Assembly (NCBI GenBank): GCA_002943765.1
Contig: PQWQ01000001.1
Coordinates: 2,166,001 to 2,230,000, forward strand
From: Psoroptes ovis
Lineage: Eukaryota; Arthropoda; Arachnida; Sarcoptiformes; Psoroptidae
Direction of reading: 5' to 3'
Length of the DNA: 64,000 nt
The notes below the pieces were generated by a model that worked only from the letters and a program-made list of their open reading frames with translations, was not told the origin of the DNA and searched no databases. Shown piece by piece: positions 10,096 to 22,619 of this stretch (the stretch's first letter is position 1; every line of letters begins with the position of its first letter). The translations under genes were made by a program, and so were the position numbers.

Positions 10096-11008
10096 TTATA
10101 ATGTATTAAAAAATTCAATCATTATTGGAAATGGTGTACGCCATTGTGACATACGTTGTAATTTACCATTAGATTTAACATGATTATCGACCATTGTTTG
10201 ACAGCGATCTTGTTGATTTTCAAAATTTTCGCATGCAAAATTCATTACATCAGTCATTGTGCTACCATAAAATTGTTGAAATTGTTGGATTGCTTCTTCA
10301 GTACAAACATTTGTTTTTGTTTCTCGTAATTTATCGGTCATACATGTTGAAAAAAGATCAGTTATACTATTTATTGATCAGTATTCATGAAAATAATAAT
10401 TATTAAATCAATTATTTGACAATTTTAGAGATAAAAAACATACCAACAAAGATAAGGGAATTTATTTTTATTTGGTTGAATTGAAAATGTCAAATTCATT
10501 TGATCAATGAATGTATTGAAACAATCATTCATTAATTTACGATGTGGATTGACACAATTGGCAAAATTAAAAAATTCTTGTCGAACTTTTGCGTTGCGTC
10601 TGGAACAATATTTTTTAGTCGATTGCGTTAATGAATATGCTGTTATTGTCAATATATATTTACCAGATGCATTATCTTTCAAACATTGTTGTGCATAATC
10701 TTTGGTGAATTTTGCTCCAGCTTTTATATTTCTAATAATATTAATATTGAAAAATGTCAATTAATTCAATGATTGATTAATTTTTAAGACTTATAGATTA
10801 ATTTATAAGGTGAATTCTGCATCTTTTGTTGGATATAGATAACGTTTATCATCAAAACTACCAAGTTTTATCATATTATCTTCTAATGCATTATAATCTT
10901 TACATTTATTTCTACTCCGGATGATGATGCTGATTTAGCGAATGCCAATGAAAATAATTGTAATAATAAATATGAAATGGTCAATGTTCGATACATTGTT
11001 CGTAACAT
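10096..11008 (-). pseudogene. Duplicate of the secreted cysteine-rich gene with broken exon 1
   Basis: Exons 2 (about 10731-10442) and 3 (10366-10096) are almost identical to the intact copy at 8393-9325, with only a few substitutions (for example SNV to TDV, EDQQ to ENQQ, HIK to HVK). The region matching exon 1 (about 11008-10795) still shows the signal-peptide codons but is damaged. A one-base deletion in an A run near 10905 shifts the frame and leads to a TAG at 10885-10883. A codon is also missing further on, and the GTATGT donor has been replaced by unrelated sequence. A secreted product can therefore not be made from the original start. Expression of exons 2-3 from another promoter cannot be excluded. 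Likely a young pseudogene. Confidence 0.75.
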
Positions 11009-11693
11009 CTTTCTTCAATGAGAAAAACTTTTTTCGAATACTATTGAAGTTTTTTTCACTTGACTTTTTCGCTTTTGTGTTTCAAAATTATTGGATTTTT
11101 CTTTCTATAAATATATGTATTAAGATATTTATATTCGATAGCCAAACAAAAAAAAAATTGATACAATTACATAATCGATTAGGCAATAAATAACCTGTTC
11201 TGCTTTCATCCTTTACAACATGAATGATTTTCAAAGATGGAAATTTTCAAACATTTTCACCAACAACAATAAAGAATTTTGTTGAATTGAATATTCATAT
11301 AGATTTTTTTTAGAAAAAAATCTTTATCTTCATAGAATGTTGATATGATCTACATGGCAATAATCATAATGACAAACAAATAAATTTTCTTTGACAATTT
11401 TTCTCTGAAATTTTGATTTCTTAATTTTGCATTCAATTGAATTTCATGGAAATATTTCACTTTGAATCCTTTATTCTTATCGATTTTAGATTGAATTCTT
11501 GAGAGTTATAGAATAATATATTATTTGATTCAAATCTTGAAACTAATTGAATATTTATTTTGTTTATTTCTCATATCAAAATAATGCACAAATTCAGTTG
11601 AAAATCTTTGAAATTGAATTTTAATCTTTGAAAATCATTATCTTTGATCATACGATCATTTTGTATATATTTAAGATAAATCTAGACTAATAT
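11009..11693. other. Spacer right of the damaged copy
   Basis: AT-rich sequence matching the spacer of unit A (9326-9983) with indels. No gene seen. It separates the degenerate first exon from the 3' end of the membrane-protein gene; both genes are on the minus strand. Confidence 0.6.
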
Positions 11694-13235
11694 TTATTTC
11701 TTTATTGATGCTTTCCTTGTTCTATGAATTTGTGATGAGGATGATGATGGTAATCGTTTATTTATTTTATGTTTTTTATCATTTTTAATACTTGATGTTT
11801 TTCTTGTCTTGATTGTTGGATGGCCTCTACTTGTAAAAAATTTCCCGATGATTGATGTTGCTGTCGGCGATACTGTTGTTGTTTTTGTAATTGAATGACG
11901 AGATTTTTTACGTGCTTTCGATAAAATTCTTGATGGTGTCAACGATGATCCTGATGATGTTAAATTTGAATCAACAATAGAAGTTGAAATATCATCACTA
12001 ATATCACTTGGATGTTTTTTTCTTTTTTCATAATATTTTTGTAAATAGTTAGGATGTTTACGTTTACGGATAAGAAAATTTAAATAGATGATAATGACTA
12101 AGAATAGAACAGCAATTACTGCCAAAACGATCCAAAGATAATTTAAATTTGATTGAATGATATTTGCATCAGTTTTGGCTGTTGATTGTTTATCGATACG
12201 CGATTCCCAACTGTCTTCACGGAATGGCTCATCACCTGTCACTGGTTCAATATCATTTTCAACTTTTTCCTCTAAAAAGAGTAAAAATGAATCAATTTAT
12301 TGTTTTTAAAATTGTTGTTTCGTAAAACTTTTAACTAACTTAATTAACTTACCGATATCTTTACAATGAAAATAAGATGTTATTTTGATCTTGTAGAAAT
12401 GATAATGATTATTGTAATTTGTTAATGATTTACGTGAGAAAAAATACACATATGTTTCGGTTATTAGATAAACATTCAATTTAGTTATAAAACCTAAACG
12501 TATTAATAATTTAACAGGTGATTGGCATCGTTTATTGAATGATGTTTCAATATAGATAGAATTATCATTATCATAACTATAACAAATATGATGATAATTC
12601 AAATCATTCAATATGTTTTCCATATCAAATATATCACAAGGATAATTATCTAAATTAATCATTGCAATTTTCAATTCATTTTTTTCAATATTTAATAGAT
12701 AAAATATATTTTTATTATGATCATAAATTGACAATGGTATCATTGTATTTGATGTTAGAAGAAATCTATTATTATGTGTCTCATACCATTCAGGATAATA
12801 TTCGATCGTATTTTCTCCTAAAAATATTAAACGTAAACGTTTACGCCATAATAATATGAATGATAATTTCATTCGATTTGTTTGCATCAAATGTTTAAAT
12901 CTAATATCTTGCCATAATATTGGATAAAATTTATCAATATGCATTGCTATATTTGAACGTAAATTTATGCGTATATCACCATCATTTGGATTATCATTAT
13001 ATCGCAATTGATATACATTCAAATTCATTGTGATTAATATTAAATTTTCATTATTGATCATACCGATCAATAAAATATTATTCAATGGTGATGTTTGAAA
13101 ATTATAACATTCATTATTATTATTATTATTTTGTTGAGCTAATATCATTATTGATAATAATTTGACATAGACATTAATTCTAATTATTGTACTGATCAAA
13201 CTATTATATTTGATTTGATACATATTGAATTTCAT
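11694..13235 (-). CDS. Unrecognised type I single-pass membrane protein
   Basis: I do not recognise this protein. Two minus-strand exons (13235-12353 and 12271-11694) join across an 81-bp intron with GTAAGT donor to 486 aa. Residues ~1-33 look like a signal peptide (SIIMILA-type hydrophobic run after a short basic start). The next ~300 residues form an extracellular region rich in Asn, Tyr, Ile and Leu with scattered cysteines. After a short acidic stretch comes one transmembrane helix (LWIVLAVIAVLFLVIIIYLNFL, about 345-366) followed by the stop-transfer RKRKH. The ~120-residue tail is basic and Ser/Thr-rich (KKSRHSITKTTT, KTRKTSSIKNDKK). The layout suggests a receptor- or adhesion-type protein of unknown role. 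Its last codons are also present as a fragment at 9984-10010 because of the tandem duplication. Confidence 0.7.
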
Positions 13236-13583
13236 TGATAAAATTTTTCAAATTGCTCAAATAATAACGAATAAAATTTACTTTCAAATATTTTCAACAT
13301 TATTTCATGTGTTCATTTTATAATTCAAAAATTTATTCAATAAAACAAATTTAATTAAATCAAAATTAATTCAATAATTTTAATTGATTAATAAATATTT
13401 CTCTAAAAATCAAAGTCCATTTCTGACCCATAAAATGTTGTTTCTCTTATACTATTATAATCATAATTATGTTTTATGTTTATAAGTTAAACTATGGAAT
13501 ATCATCAAATAATCAAAGACCAATAAAATGGTGTGATTTAAAATTAATTTTTATGAAAATGATTTTATTTATAATCGACATTA
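13236..13583. other. Divergent promoter region, 348 bp
   Basis: Short AT-rich spacer between the starts of the membrane-protein gene (minus) and the vanin-like gene (plus). No gene or clear motif is visible; it probably serves as a shared bidirectional promoter. Confidence 0.5.
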
Positions 13584-15318
13584 ATGTACGACGTTGATGC
13601 AAATATGAATTCAATGTTAAAAAAATCATCATTTTTGATATTTGTATCAATAATAATAATTGTCATTGTACATTTTTCGACAAAGAATTCAACAGAAGAA
13701 ACTGAATGTTATACAGTGGCAATATTAGATCATAATCCATTTTATGATGGTGCAAATGTTAACGAAAATATTGATCTGAATTTTCGATTATATCACAATG
13801 CAACGATTTTAGCAAAAGCTGAAGTAGAAATATATTCATTTGTTATGATGCTAATATATTCATTCTCATAAATCTGTTTCACCTCTTAAGAATGTAGATT
13901 TGATTGTTTTTCCTGAATCTGGTCTAATGACAGGCATTTTTAATCGTTCGATGGCTCTTGAATATTCGATTGAAATACCTAATGATTATCCAACTATTTT
14001 ATGCGAAGATATTTCAATTATCGATGATAAATCAGTGTCAGTTGTGAAACGATTAAGCTGTTTAGCTAAAAAATATGAAATATTTTTAGTTGCGCAATTA
14101 CTTGACAAACAAAAATGTGAAAGCGAATGTAAAGAAAATGACGGTCATTACATATTCAATACAGCAATCATGTTTGATAGAACTGGAAAATTGATAGCAA
14201 AATATCATAAAATGCAGCCATATGGTGAAATGGCATTAGATCCAGCTCAAAAGGAAGAATTAATCTTTGTTGACACTTCAATAGGACGTTTAGGTTTTAT
14301 GATTTGTTTCGATATCATCTATGAAAAACCTGGACATTATATGGCCAAAAATCTTGATGTCGATACAATCATATTTCCAACACATTGGATGGATGAAACA
14401 CCATTTCTTTCTGCATCACAAATACAAATGGCATGGTCTATTGGCAATAATGTCAATGTTATTGCCGCTAATATCCATCTACCATCAGTGGTTTGAATTA
14501 TATTATAATTTATTCTTGATCAATTTCGATAAATTTTATCTATTTATTGAAAAAACTAGGCTGGCTCTCTTGGTGGTGGAATCTACAATGGACCGGCTCA
14601 AACATTTTTAAATGTACATTTTCCTGATGATGATATTGAACGTTTGGCGATTTCAAGATTACCAATACATTCATGTTCAAATTTAGATGGATGCAAACAA
14701 TGTTCTCGAAGTGAAGATAAATTCGTTGAAATACCTGTCGATGGTCGAACTATTACAAGAGGAAAATATAAATATAAACAAATGCGTAATGATAATGTCA
14801 AAATGAAACCATTAGAAATGGGAAATTTTCAAACAAATCTAAAACATAATGGTGTTGAATGCTATTTAGAATATGAATCTAAAAATAATGCGATTCTGGA
14901 TAATTCAAAATATTATCTAATCGTTTCAAATCGCTCAAGAGCTAATCCATCATATGAATGGGGTGAAGAATTTTGTGCATTAATTTTTTGTCAACAAATG
15001 AATGATAATGAGGAATGTGTAAATTATTCCTTTAATGATTTGGAACTATTTTCATATGTGAATTTAACAGCTAAATTTGATAGCGAAACAATCGTATATC
15101 CGAGTGCATTAGAATATCAAAATCGTATCATATCATTGGATAATAATTGGAAATATTCAACTTTAACCGATCAAAATCTGATCGATGGGAAAAAAATACA
15201 TGAAATCATATTTGGTAGCAAAGATTCAAACATCGCTGATAAAAAATTGTCTACATTATCATTATATGGTAGAGCATATAATCGTGATCCACCATATAAG
15301 CAAGTACCTGCTGATTGA
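13584..15318 (+). CDS. Vanin/biotinidase-like carbon-nitrogen hydrolase
   Basis: A member of the vanin/biotinidase branch of the nitrilase superfamily. Animal relatives are extracellular or GPI-linked enzymes that hydrolyse pantetheine or biotin amides. Exons 13584-13823, 13891-14490 and 14560-15318 give 532 aa; the second donor could also lie one codon earlier. Residues ~15-32 form an N-terminal signal or anchor (LIFVSIIIIVIVHFS). The nitrilase Glu-Lys-Cys triad is intact: Glu89 in VFPESG, Lys187 in KYHKMQPYGE and Cys219 in FMICFDI. ANIHLPSV followed by GSLGGGIYNG is also family-typical. The C-terminal ~230 residues (base domain) contain several cysteines (HSCSNLDGCKQCS) and end without an obvious GPI signal, so secretion or membrane anchoring by the N-terminus is more likely. 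The substrate cannot be told from sequence. Confidence 0.85.
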
Positions 15319-15782
15319 TAGAAAAAAAATTGATAATTAACTCATCATAATTAATGATGATAATTATTTAATAAAAATTTGATTTTTTTTTTTGAAAAAA
15401 TTTCGACCCTTTGTCTATGAACAAACCTAATTAGCATGTTACGTTGAAAATGCATTTGTCAAAGCCTCAATGAAATATTTTCAAAACTTGTTTTCAATGA
15501 ACTAGAGTATATAAGAGAAGAAAAATAATTGCGACAGGACCGGTCACAATCAACATTTCGAATTAATTCTCATGAGTTTTTGGCATGACAAAAAACAAAA
15601 ATTCAGCCGGTTATTTTCAACAAAATTTTAATTTAAAAAAAATTAAAATTTTGAGCTATAATTTAAATTTACTGCCATTCTACTTAATTGATCCAAATTA
15701 CCATAATTATGCAAAGTTCTTTAACATTTTAATCGAAAATTTGAAAATTATTAAATTTAATTCACTGAAAATTGATAAAACA
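15319..15782. other. Promoter and leader region of NUP210, 464 bp
   Basis: AT-rich. From an ATG at 15585 the frame is open into NUP210, adding 66 codons in front of the signal peptide. I take the later ATG at 15783 as the start, because the hydrophobic signal sequence follows it directly. A TATATAAG-like box lies near 15508. No other gene is seen. Confidence 0.55.
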
Positions 15783-18700
15783 ATGATTCGTTTGCTAATC
15801 CTGTCATTGATTGTCCTGTTTTATCTGCCACCAAATACATACGGAGCTATTGATAAAATTAATGAACGTCGTATATTATTACCATACAACGATGGTGTAC
15901 CAACAAATTTTACATTAGAAACATATGGTGATGAAAATTCTTGTTATAAATGGACAAGTTCAAGACCAGATATTGCATCAGTAAAATTATTATTAGACCA
16001 AACGTCATCTTCATCATCAACATCATGTTCAAAACGAGCTTTAGTTACAGTAGTGTCTAGAATACCTAAACGACAATCAACAGTAATTACAGCTCATGAT
16101 GTTAAAACAAATGTGCAAATTCGTTGTGATGTCGAAGTTGATTCAATATCACGAATAACAATACAAACAACTACCAAAGAAATCGTTTATGGAGAATTAC
16201 CTGAAACTATTCGAGCATTTGCATACACAGATGAAAATGACATATTTACATCGATAGGTGGTATTGCATTTAATTGGACATTGACACCATCGGATGTGTT
16301 GCGTTATCGCTTATGGTCGTCATCATCGTATGCATCGCCAGATTTTGTTGAATATTGGGAATCACTTGGTCGAAAAAGTTCGATGATTTTGGTTGAAGGC
16401 ATCAAAACTGGCTCGGCTAAAATTCGTGCATCATTAATCGATAATGATTATTCAAATAAAGTTGAACCTTCCGAAATTAGTTTACATGTCGTTGCAAATC
16501 TTCTTTTAATACCATCAAATGATGTTTACATGGTACCTGGTGCTACGATTCATTTTAGAGCAGAAATCTCCAAACAAGGACCGCGTGTGCCATTAAAATT
16601 TCCAAATGAACAATATTATTTAGAAGTTTTCGATACATCAATCACAAATTTCGATGAAACAACCAATGTATTGACAGCATTGAAAGAAGGTCATACATCA
16701 ATAGTTCTAAAAGATCGTAATATTATTTCAAATGATTCATCATCAACAGATATACAATTCAGCAGAACAAGAACTGATATTCATGTAATGACACCAAGTT
16801 TCATTTTAATTGACATATTGCCTGGAAATCGATTTCAACTCATCACCGATTATGAATACAATGTCCAATTATCTGTATATGATGATTCGCATAATCCTCT
16901 TTATCCGTCTGATAATTTTCATTTAGATTTAAAAATCGAGCATAACAATTACATAGATATTCTCGACGTTTCAGTGAACAAAACATATTATCGCATTCGA
17001 ACACGCTATGAAATCGGTGCAACAAAATTTATCGCTTATTTTTATGGTGCTGGTGATTACTATCTAACACAGCCTCTAATCCTTCAACAAGATGTAACTA
17101 TTCATCCACCGATTGCATTGAATCCTCAAGAAATTTATTTACCACTATTACCTTTGAATGATTCATCCGAAACATATACTGTCTATGTTGAAGCAACAGG
17201 TGCAACCGGTAGTGGATATAATTGGCAATCTTCAGATGATACATTGGCCATTATAGATCAATCATCACAAAAATCTTCACGTTCAACAATTCACCGAAAA
17301 ATTGAACCAGCAGATGTTTGGATTTTTTGCAACGATATTCATAATTCATTGATATTTAATGCTAAAATGTCAATACAAGTGTTGCCGGTTGATGCTGTTG
17401 AAATTTTACCATCAATAGTAGAAGCACCGATTGGTGGTGAAGTATTGATACCGATAGCAGTGATCGCAAATAAAAAAGGCAAATCACAGAATGAGAAATT
17501 TTATTTTGATGATTGCTCAAAATTACGTTTCACTGTGAATATCATCGAAAAAAATCGCATCCGTTTTAACAATGATAAATTTATGCCTGGAACTGGACGC
17601 CATTCATGTCGTTCATTATCATTTGAATGTATGGCTTCCGGCAATTCTCGAGTTACAATTAGTTACAATTCTGATAGATTTGAAGATAACAAAATTTCAA
17701 CACAAGCAATAATCGGATGTTATAAACCATTGAAAATGATTCATCCTCCCAATAATCAAGTCGCTATTCTAACACTTGGCGCAAGTATCGATTTAGCATT
17801 CGAAGGTGGTCCACGTCCTTGGTCAATGTTGCCAGAAGGGCACTTTGTCAAAGGTTTGAATTTCGAATTCTTATAAATTACTATTTCAATTATATTAACT
17901 ATTTTTCTTATTCTAATTTTTAGCCAATGCAATTAATACTAAAGTAGTAGAATTAACTGAAATCCGCGACAGATATCGTTTTAATAAAGATCTTCATATT
18001 TTCCGAGCAATTTGCAGCCAGTACGGTGAAACTGATATTGAATTTATTGTCGGCAATGAAATATCCCCCACTTTATTGAATCCTGCATCAACAATGGTAA
18101 ATGCTCATATTGAATGCGCTCGGCCTGAAACATTAATCATAAAACCGAAAACAAAATCATCATGTACGCATCAAGATACACAATTTCCACTGGAGAAACA
18201 TCGATCACATGAATTAGATGTAGAAGTATTAGATCGACAAGGTATAGCATTCTATAATTTTTCCACATTATATCTCGAATGGTCAAAAGATGTATCGTCG
18301 GGGATATTCGAAAAGACAAATGGTATTCATGAAGAAGTTAATGGTGCACTCGGTTTTCCCATATTGACTAGATCATATCAAATATTCTCGGAACAAACCA
18401 ATTCATTGAAAAGTGTGCGCATTCGTTGTCGTATAACTGGTTATCATCAACATAGACGCTATACAGATAGATTCGATATAAGAAGAGAGATTGAATTAAT
18501 TATGATGGATCAATTAAGTGTCACTGAAAAGAATGTAATCATATTGAAACACAATGATTTTCGGAAAATAGTTAACATTACACAAGGTTCTGGTCATTTT
18601 TCTATCGATTGGCAAGAAAAACGAATGGTCGACGTCGAATTAGACAAAAATGATCGAAGAAAACTAATTATAACACCAATACTAGCCGGAAGCGGTATCA

Positions 18701-21700
18701 TTACAATATCGGACCTTTGTCTTAACTATCCGCCATATAAACTAATGTATTCAGTTGTTGAGCCAATCGATATTAAAATACAAATGATCGATAAAATTGA
18801 ATTGGGACACCATGTAAAAGGAACATTCATAATAATTGATAATCGTGGCAATCGTCTTCATTCATCATTGCATAAATATTTGGATTTATCACTGACAAGT
18901 TCAAATAATTTACTTACATTGGAAGATATAAATATTGAAGATGATTATACATCAGCTTTCACAGTGCATGCAAAACGATTAGGTTTATGTCGGCTATTAA
19001 TACAAACACAATCAACCAAAATTCGTACATTGTCAGCTGAAATTGAAGTACAAATATTCTCTCCATTGAAGATAGTGCCAAATAATATAACCTTGATTGT
19101 TGGAAATGTTTTTCAGCCAAATTTCATTGGGGGACCTCAAACACAGCGGAATGTCAAATTTGAATTGAAAGATTCGAATATCGCTATCACTGCACCAGCT
19201 ATAAATGGTCCCAATGGATTGATAAAAGCTTTGAGAAACGGTAAAACAACTTTGACGGCTTCAGTCACCAGTATCGATAATCATGAATATTCTCGTGCAC
19301 ACGCTGAAATTAATGTGTCACCATTACGTAAAATACAAATATGGGCACCAATCAATCAAGTATTTGTCGGTGCCACAATTCCAATCTATTTGATTGGCAG
19401 TTCTAGCGAACATGAAACACCATTTATGTTTGGCCATGCTCAACCGTCACTCAAAATCAAATGGACTTTATCAAATGATAAAATTGGAACATTAGAATCT
19501 TCATTTCAAAATGGGCTTAGTATCAGCGAACATGATAATGTAGATGAAATAGCCGTACGTTTTCGTGCACATTCAATTGGTTCAGTTATGCTAAAAGTTA
19601 CAGTAGAAGTGACGTCTTTGTCTCGTGATCCACTATTCGAACAATTATATCGCAACAAACCATTGACTAATTCGATTCAAATTCAAGTTTATCCGGATTA
19701 CGTTTTATCTGTATCATCACCAATGGATTCATTTAGCAATAATAAAGATAATATAAAACAATTGACTGGTCGCTCATTATTAATGTCACCACAATCTGAA
19801 TTATTATTACACCAGAATTCTATGGATGAGGTTCAATATCGAATATGGAATGAATCATCATTTCTTAAACTCACCAACAAAACTGGGGATCTAATACTGC
19901 AAGCTGGTGATCGATTAGAATTTGGTTCATTAATGATTGAAAGAGATTTATATCAAACTGGTATAATGGATCATTTTACGCAAACTGTTCATGTTGATCG
20001 TGTTCAATATCTTTCGATGGAGTTGGATCCGCTTCAATTTCAAGAGCAGGTGTCAAAATCGTCTATTAATTTGTCGAAATTTCCATTAGGCTCAGAAATA
20101 TCGATGGTTGTAAATTTCTATAATCAATTAGGCCGTAAATTTGACTCAGTAAAATCAAACATTAAATGGACAATGTCTCGTCAAGATATAATTACAATTT
20201 TACAATCATCAGATGATCATCTTCATCCGCTGAAAATTCGTTCTTTAAAAGAAGGTTCAGTTATATTGAAAATGTGGGATGACGTGAACCAAATTGAACA
20301 GTATTATAAAATAAATGTTGATAGGTCAATATATTCGAATGATTTGCAAGCGCCATATCCACAGCAAGAAGATGATTGGTTTATCAAATTACATGTTTCG
20401 GATGTGATTTGTATGCGGACAAAATTTGATAAAATAGACGATACGAATAATTTTTGGTATCTTGATCAAAAAGATTCATTAATCCCTATTGCATGGATTG
20501 ATTCAAAACTTGGAGCATTATTAGCCCTTTCGCCTGGTAAAGGTATGATTGTTTATAATCATACATCGACACGTATATCAACATACAGACCATTCCATAT
20601 AATACCATTTCGACATGTTTCATTGAACACTAATTCTATTGAAGGAATTAGTACAACAGCAAAATATATTGTGCCAATCATGATTTCTGGTCTATCATCA
20701 TCAAAACAGATTAATGGTTGTGCCAATGTGGGCAATGGTAATACATTCAACGCAATAGAACATTTCGTACCATTCGCATGTGATATTACATTTTCTGATG
20801 GATTCACCGAATCACTTTGGAATATTAATGTCGAGTATGTTCCTCAAAAAGGATGGTCATGTATTGTTGTAGCAAAAAATAATTTAGATTTAGATTTTTT
20901 AGCAACTTTACCGGAAAAAAATGTTACAATTACAGTGGTAGTTACAACATTAACCGAATCGATCATGCCATTTGATCAAACAGCAAATGAACAGCAACAA
21001 CAAGATATTGGATCATTTTATCAAATACAATTACCGTTTTTGCCAGAATTTCGCACTCATGTGAAACAAATCCTATTATCATCAGAATCGCGAGAATATC
21101 GTTTTCTTGTTCATTCAATGATGACGGTGTTGAAAGACATGTCAATCATATCATCTAATGAAGATATTATATCTGTACAAAAAGAAGTAATCATGACGTC
21201 AGAAGAAAAATCATCAAATTCTATGAACATCATTGTTTCTTTGAAAAATGTTGACATATTCTCTACGGATATTCATGATCTTCATTTGATACTTCAATCA
21301 CTTTTGATTAATCAAACGATGCGTATACCAATTCAATTGAAAATGTTTGATCGATCAACATTCACTGTAACTAATTTATCGGGAAAATTATTTATTGGTT
21401 CGAATTCAACATTAGAATCATTTTATACAATTTCATTGATAATTATCACAATGATTCTTGCTTTTGCTTTCTGGATTATATGTCGAAGATTCGTATTCAA
21501 CCAACATAGAATTGTTTATATTGATACTTTGTCGCCTTTTCAGAATAATCTTTCACAAAAATCGCCAAAAAGAGGTAGGGTTTCCCTTAATAATAATCAT
21601 AAACCATTGGATTCACATGTATTTTTATTCGTTTTTTAGTCATTGATTATAATCAAACACCGACTACACCTGGAAAATCATTTTCAATGTTTTCATTGGC

Positions 21701-21860
21701 AAATCAACAAACACCGTTTGTCAGTAATATCAATAATTTATCAATATCTGGAAATCTTTCACAAAATGATCATCATAATCGTTCAAGATCATCATCACCG
21801 ACAGCAACATCGCCAAAAATTGGTCGACCATTATATTCTACCAGATCGATTTTTGATTGA
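15783..21860 (+). CDS. NUP210: Nuclear pore membrane glycoprotein gp210
   Basis: NUP210 is the single-pass nucleoporin that rings the nuclear pore within the perinuclear space. Three exons (15783-17853, 17924-21574, 21640-21860) give 1980 aa, close to the ~1890 of vertebrate proteins. A cleavable signal peptide follows the chosen start (MIRLLILSLIVLFYL, then TYG-A). The mature part opens with the gp210 pattern KINERRILLPYNDGVPTNFT and continues as Ig-like repeats with many NxS/T sites. A single helix (about 1857-1878, ISLIIITMILAFAFWIICRR) precedes a ~100-residue cytoplasmic tail rich in Ser/Pro that ends YSTRSIFD, like the end of other gp210 proteins. The 70- and 65-bp introns join in phase 1 at FVK-ANAIN and RG-VIDYNQ. 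An alternative upstream ATG (15585) would place 66 residues before the signal peptide and is judged unlikely. Confidence 0.9.
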
Positions 21861-22181
21861 AAATTTCCTATTTTTTCATCATTCTTGCATCAATGTATAA
21901 ACACATGAATTTATCATTTATCATTAATGTGATCATAATTTACTCTATTTTTATAATTTATATTAAATTGTAAATTTATTTTCAAATAAATTCATCAAAT
22001 TTTTTTTTACCAAGATTTTGAATTACTATTTACACCCAAGTTGTCGAATAAAGTGGAAAAAAACAATGTAAACATCAAATTTTAAATTTTGAATTATTTT
22101 GGCTAGATTCCTAAATTCAACAACGATAAGAATTAATTTTCGAATAATTCAACTTTAATCATTAACTTATTATAATTGATT
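21861..22181. other. Intergenic, 321 bp
   Basis: AT-rich 3' flank of NUP210, including an AATAAA-type signal near 21986, and leader of the next gene. Nothing else is seen. Confidence 0.55.
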
Positions 22182-22619
22182 ATGTCTAAAAAAGTTAATC
22201 TAAATGATATTAAATTGATCAGTAATGAGCGACATGAAGGTTTATCAATTCAATATCTTTGTTTGATGAAAGACAACACAATTAGATATATTGATGGTAT
22301 AGAAATTGGTAAACATAATAATTTAATTAAAAAATATATCGATAATAAGAAAAAATTCAATGAAAAATATGATTCTTATTCAACATTCGAAGAATGTCTT
22401 AATGACATACCAGACATAGTGATTAGATCCGATCCCGATGAAAATTCAAAATTCATTGATTTAATTAATAGTGAAAATTCAGATGAACTTCAATTTTTAC
22501 ATCGTCATGAAATTAATAATGACAAAGAATCAATTTACGAAATATTAGATAAAAATGAATGCGATTTAGCTGCAACCGCTGAAGAATATAATGCACGATT
22601 TAGGAGTCCGATAGAATAA
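22182..22619 (+). CDS. Small acidic protein with possible chromo-like and chromo-shadow-like segments
   Basis: A single-exon ORF of 145 aa starting MSKKVNLNDIKLI. I do not recognise it with certainty. Residues ~8-56 (I-x2-ISNERHEGLSIQYLCLM...NNLIKKYI) resemble a divergent chromodomain: a strand, a short charged turn, a YL-x-L strand and a final helix ending LIxxY. Residues ~75-135 (PDIVIRSDPDENSKFI ... DELQFLHRHEIN ... SIYEIL) could be read as a chromo-shadow domain, the order found in HP1. The Trp/Tyr cage residues of a canonical chromodomain are not obvious, so methyl-lysine binding cannot be assumed. The codon composition is like that of its neighbours and there is no signal peptide. It may be an HP1-like paralogue or an unrelated lineage-specific protein. 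Confidence 0.5.
   Translation: MSKKVNLNDIKLISNERHEGLSIQYLCLMKDNTIRYIDGIEIGKHNNLIKKYIDNKKKFNEKYDSYSTFEECLNDIPDIVIRSDPDENSKFIDLINSENSDELQFLHRHEINNDKESIYEILDKNECDLAATAEEYNARFRSPIE

Larger units (their letters stand above)
10013..11719. repeat. Tandem duplication, unit B (about 1.7 kb)
   Basis: Second unit of the duplication, matching 8315-10012. It starts with the same 3'-flank sequence (ATTATTTTTCTATATTTTC) and ends at the shared CTTTCCTTG at 11711-11719. From there it continues uninterrupted into the coding sequence of the membrane-protein gene. The secreted-protein gene in this unit has a damaged first exon. Confidence 0.85.
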
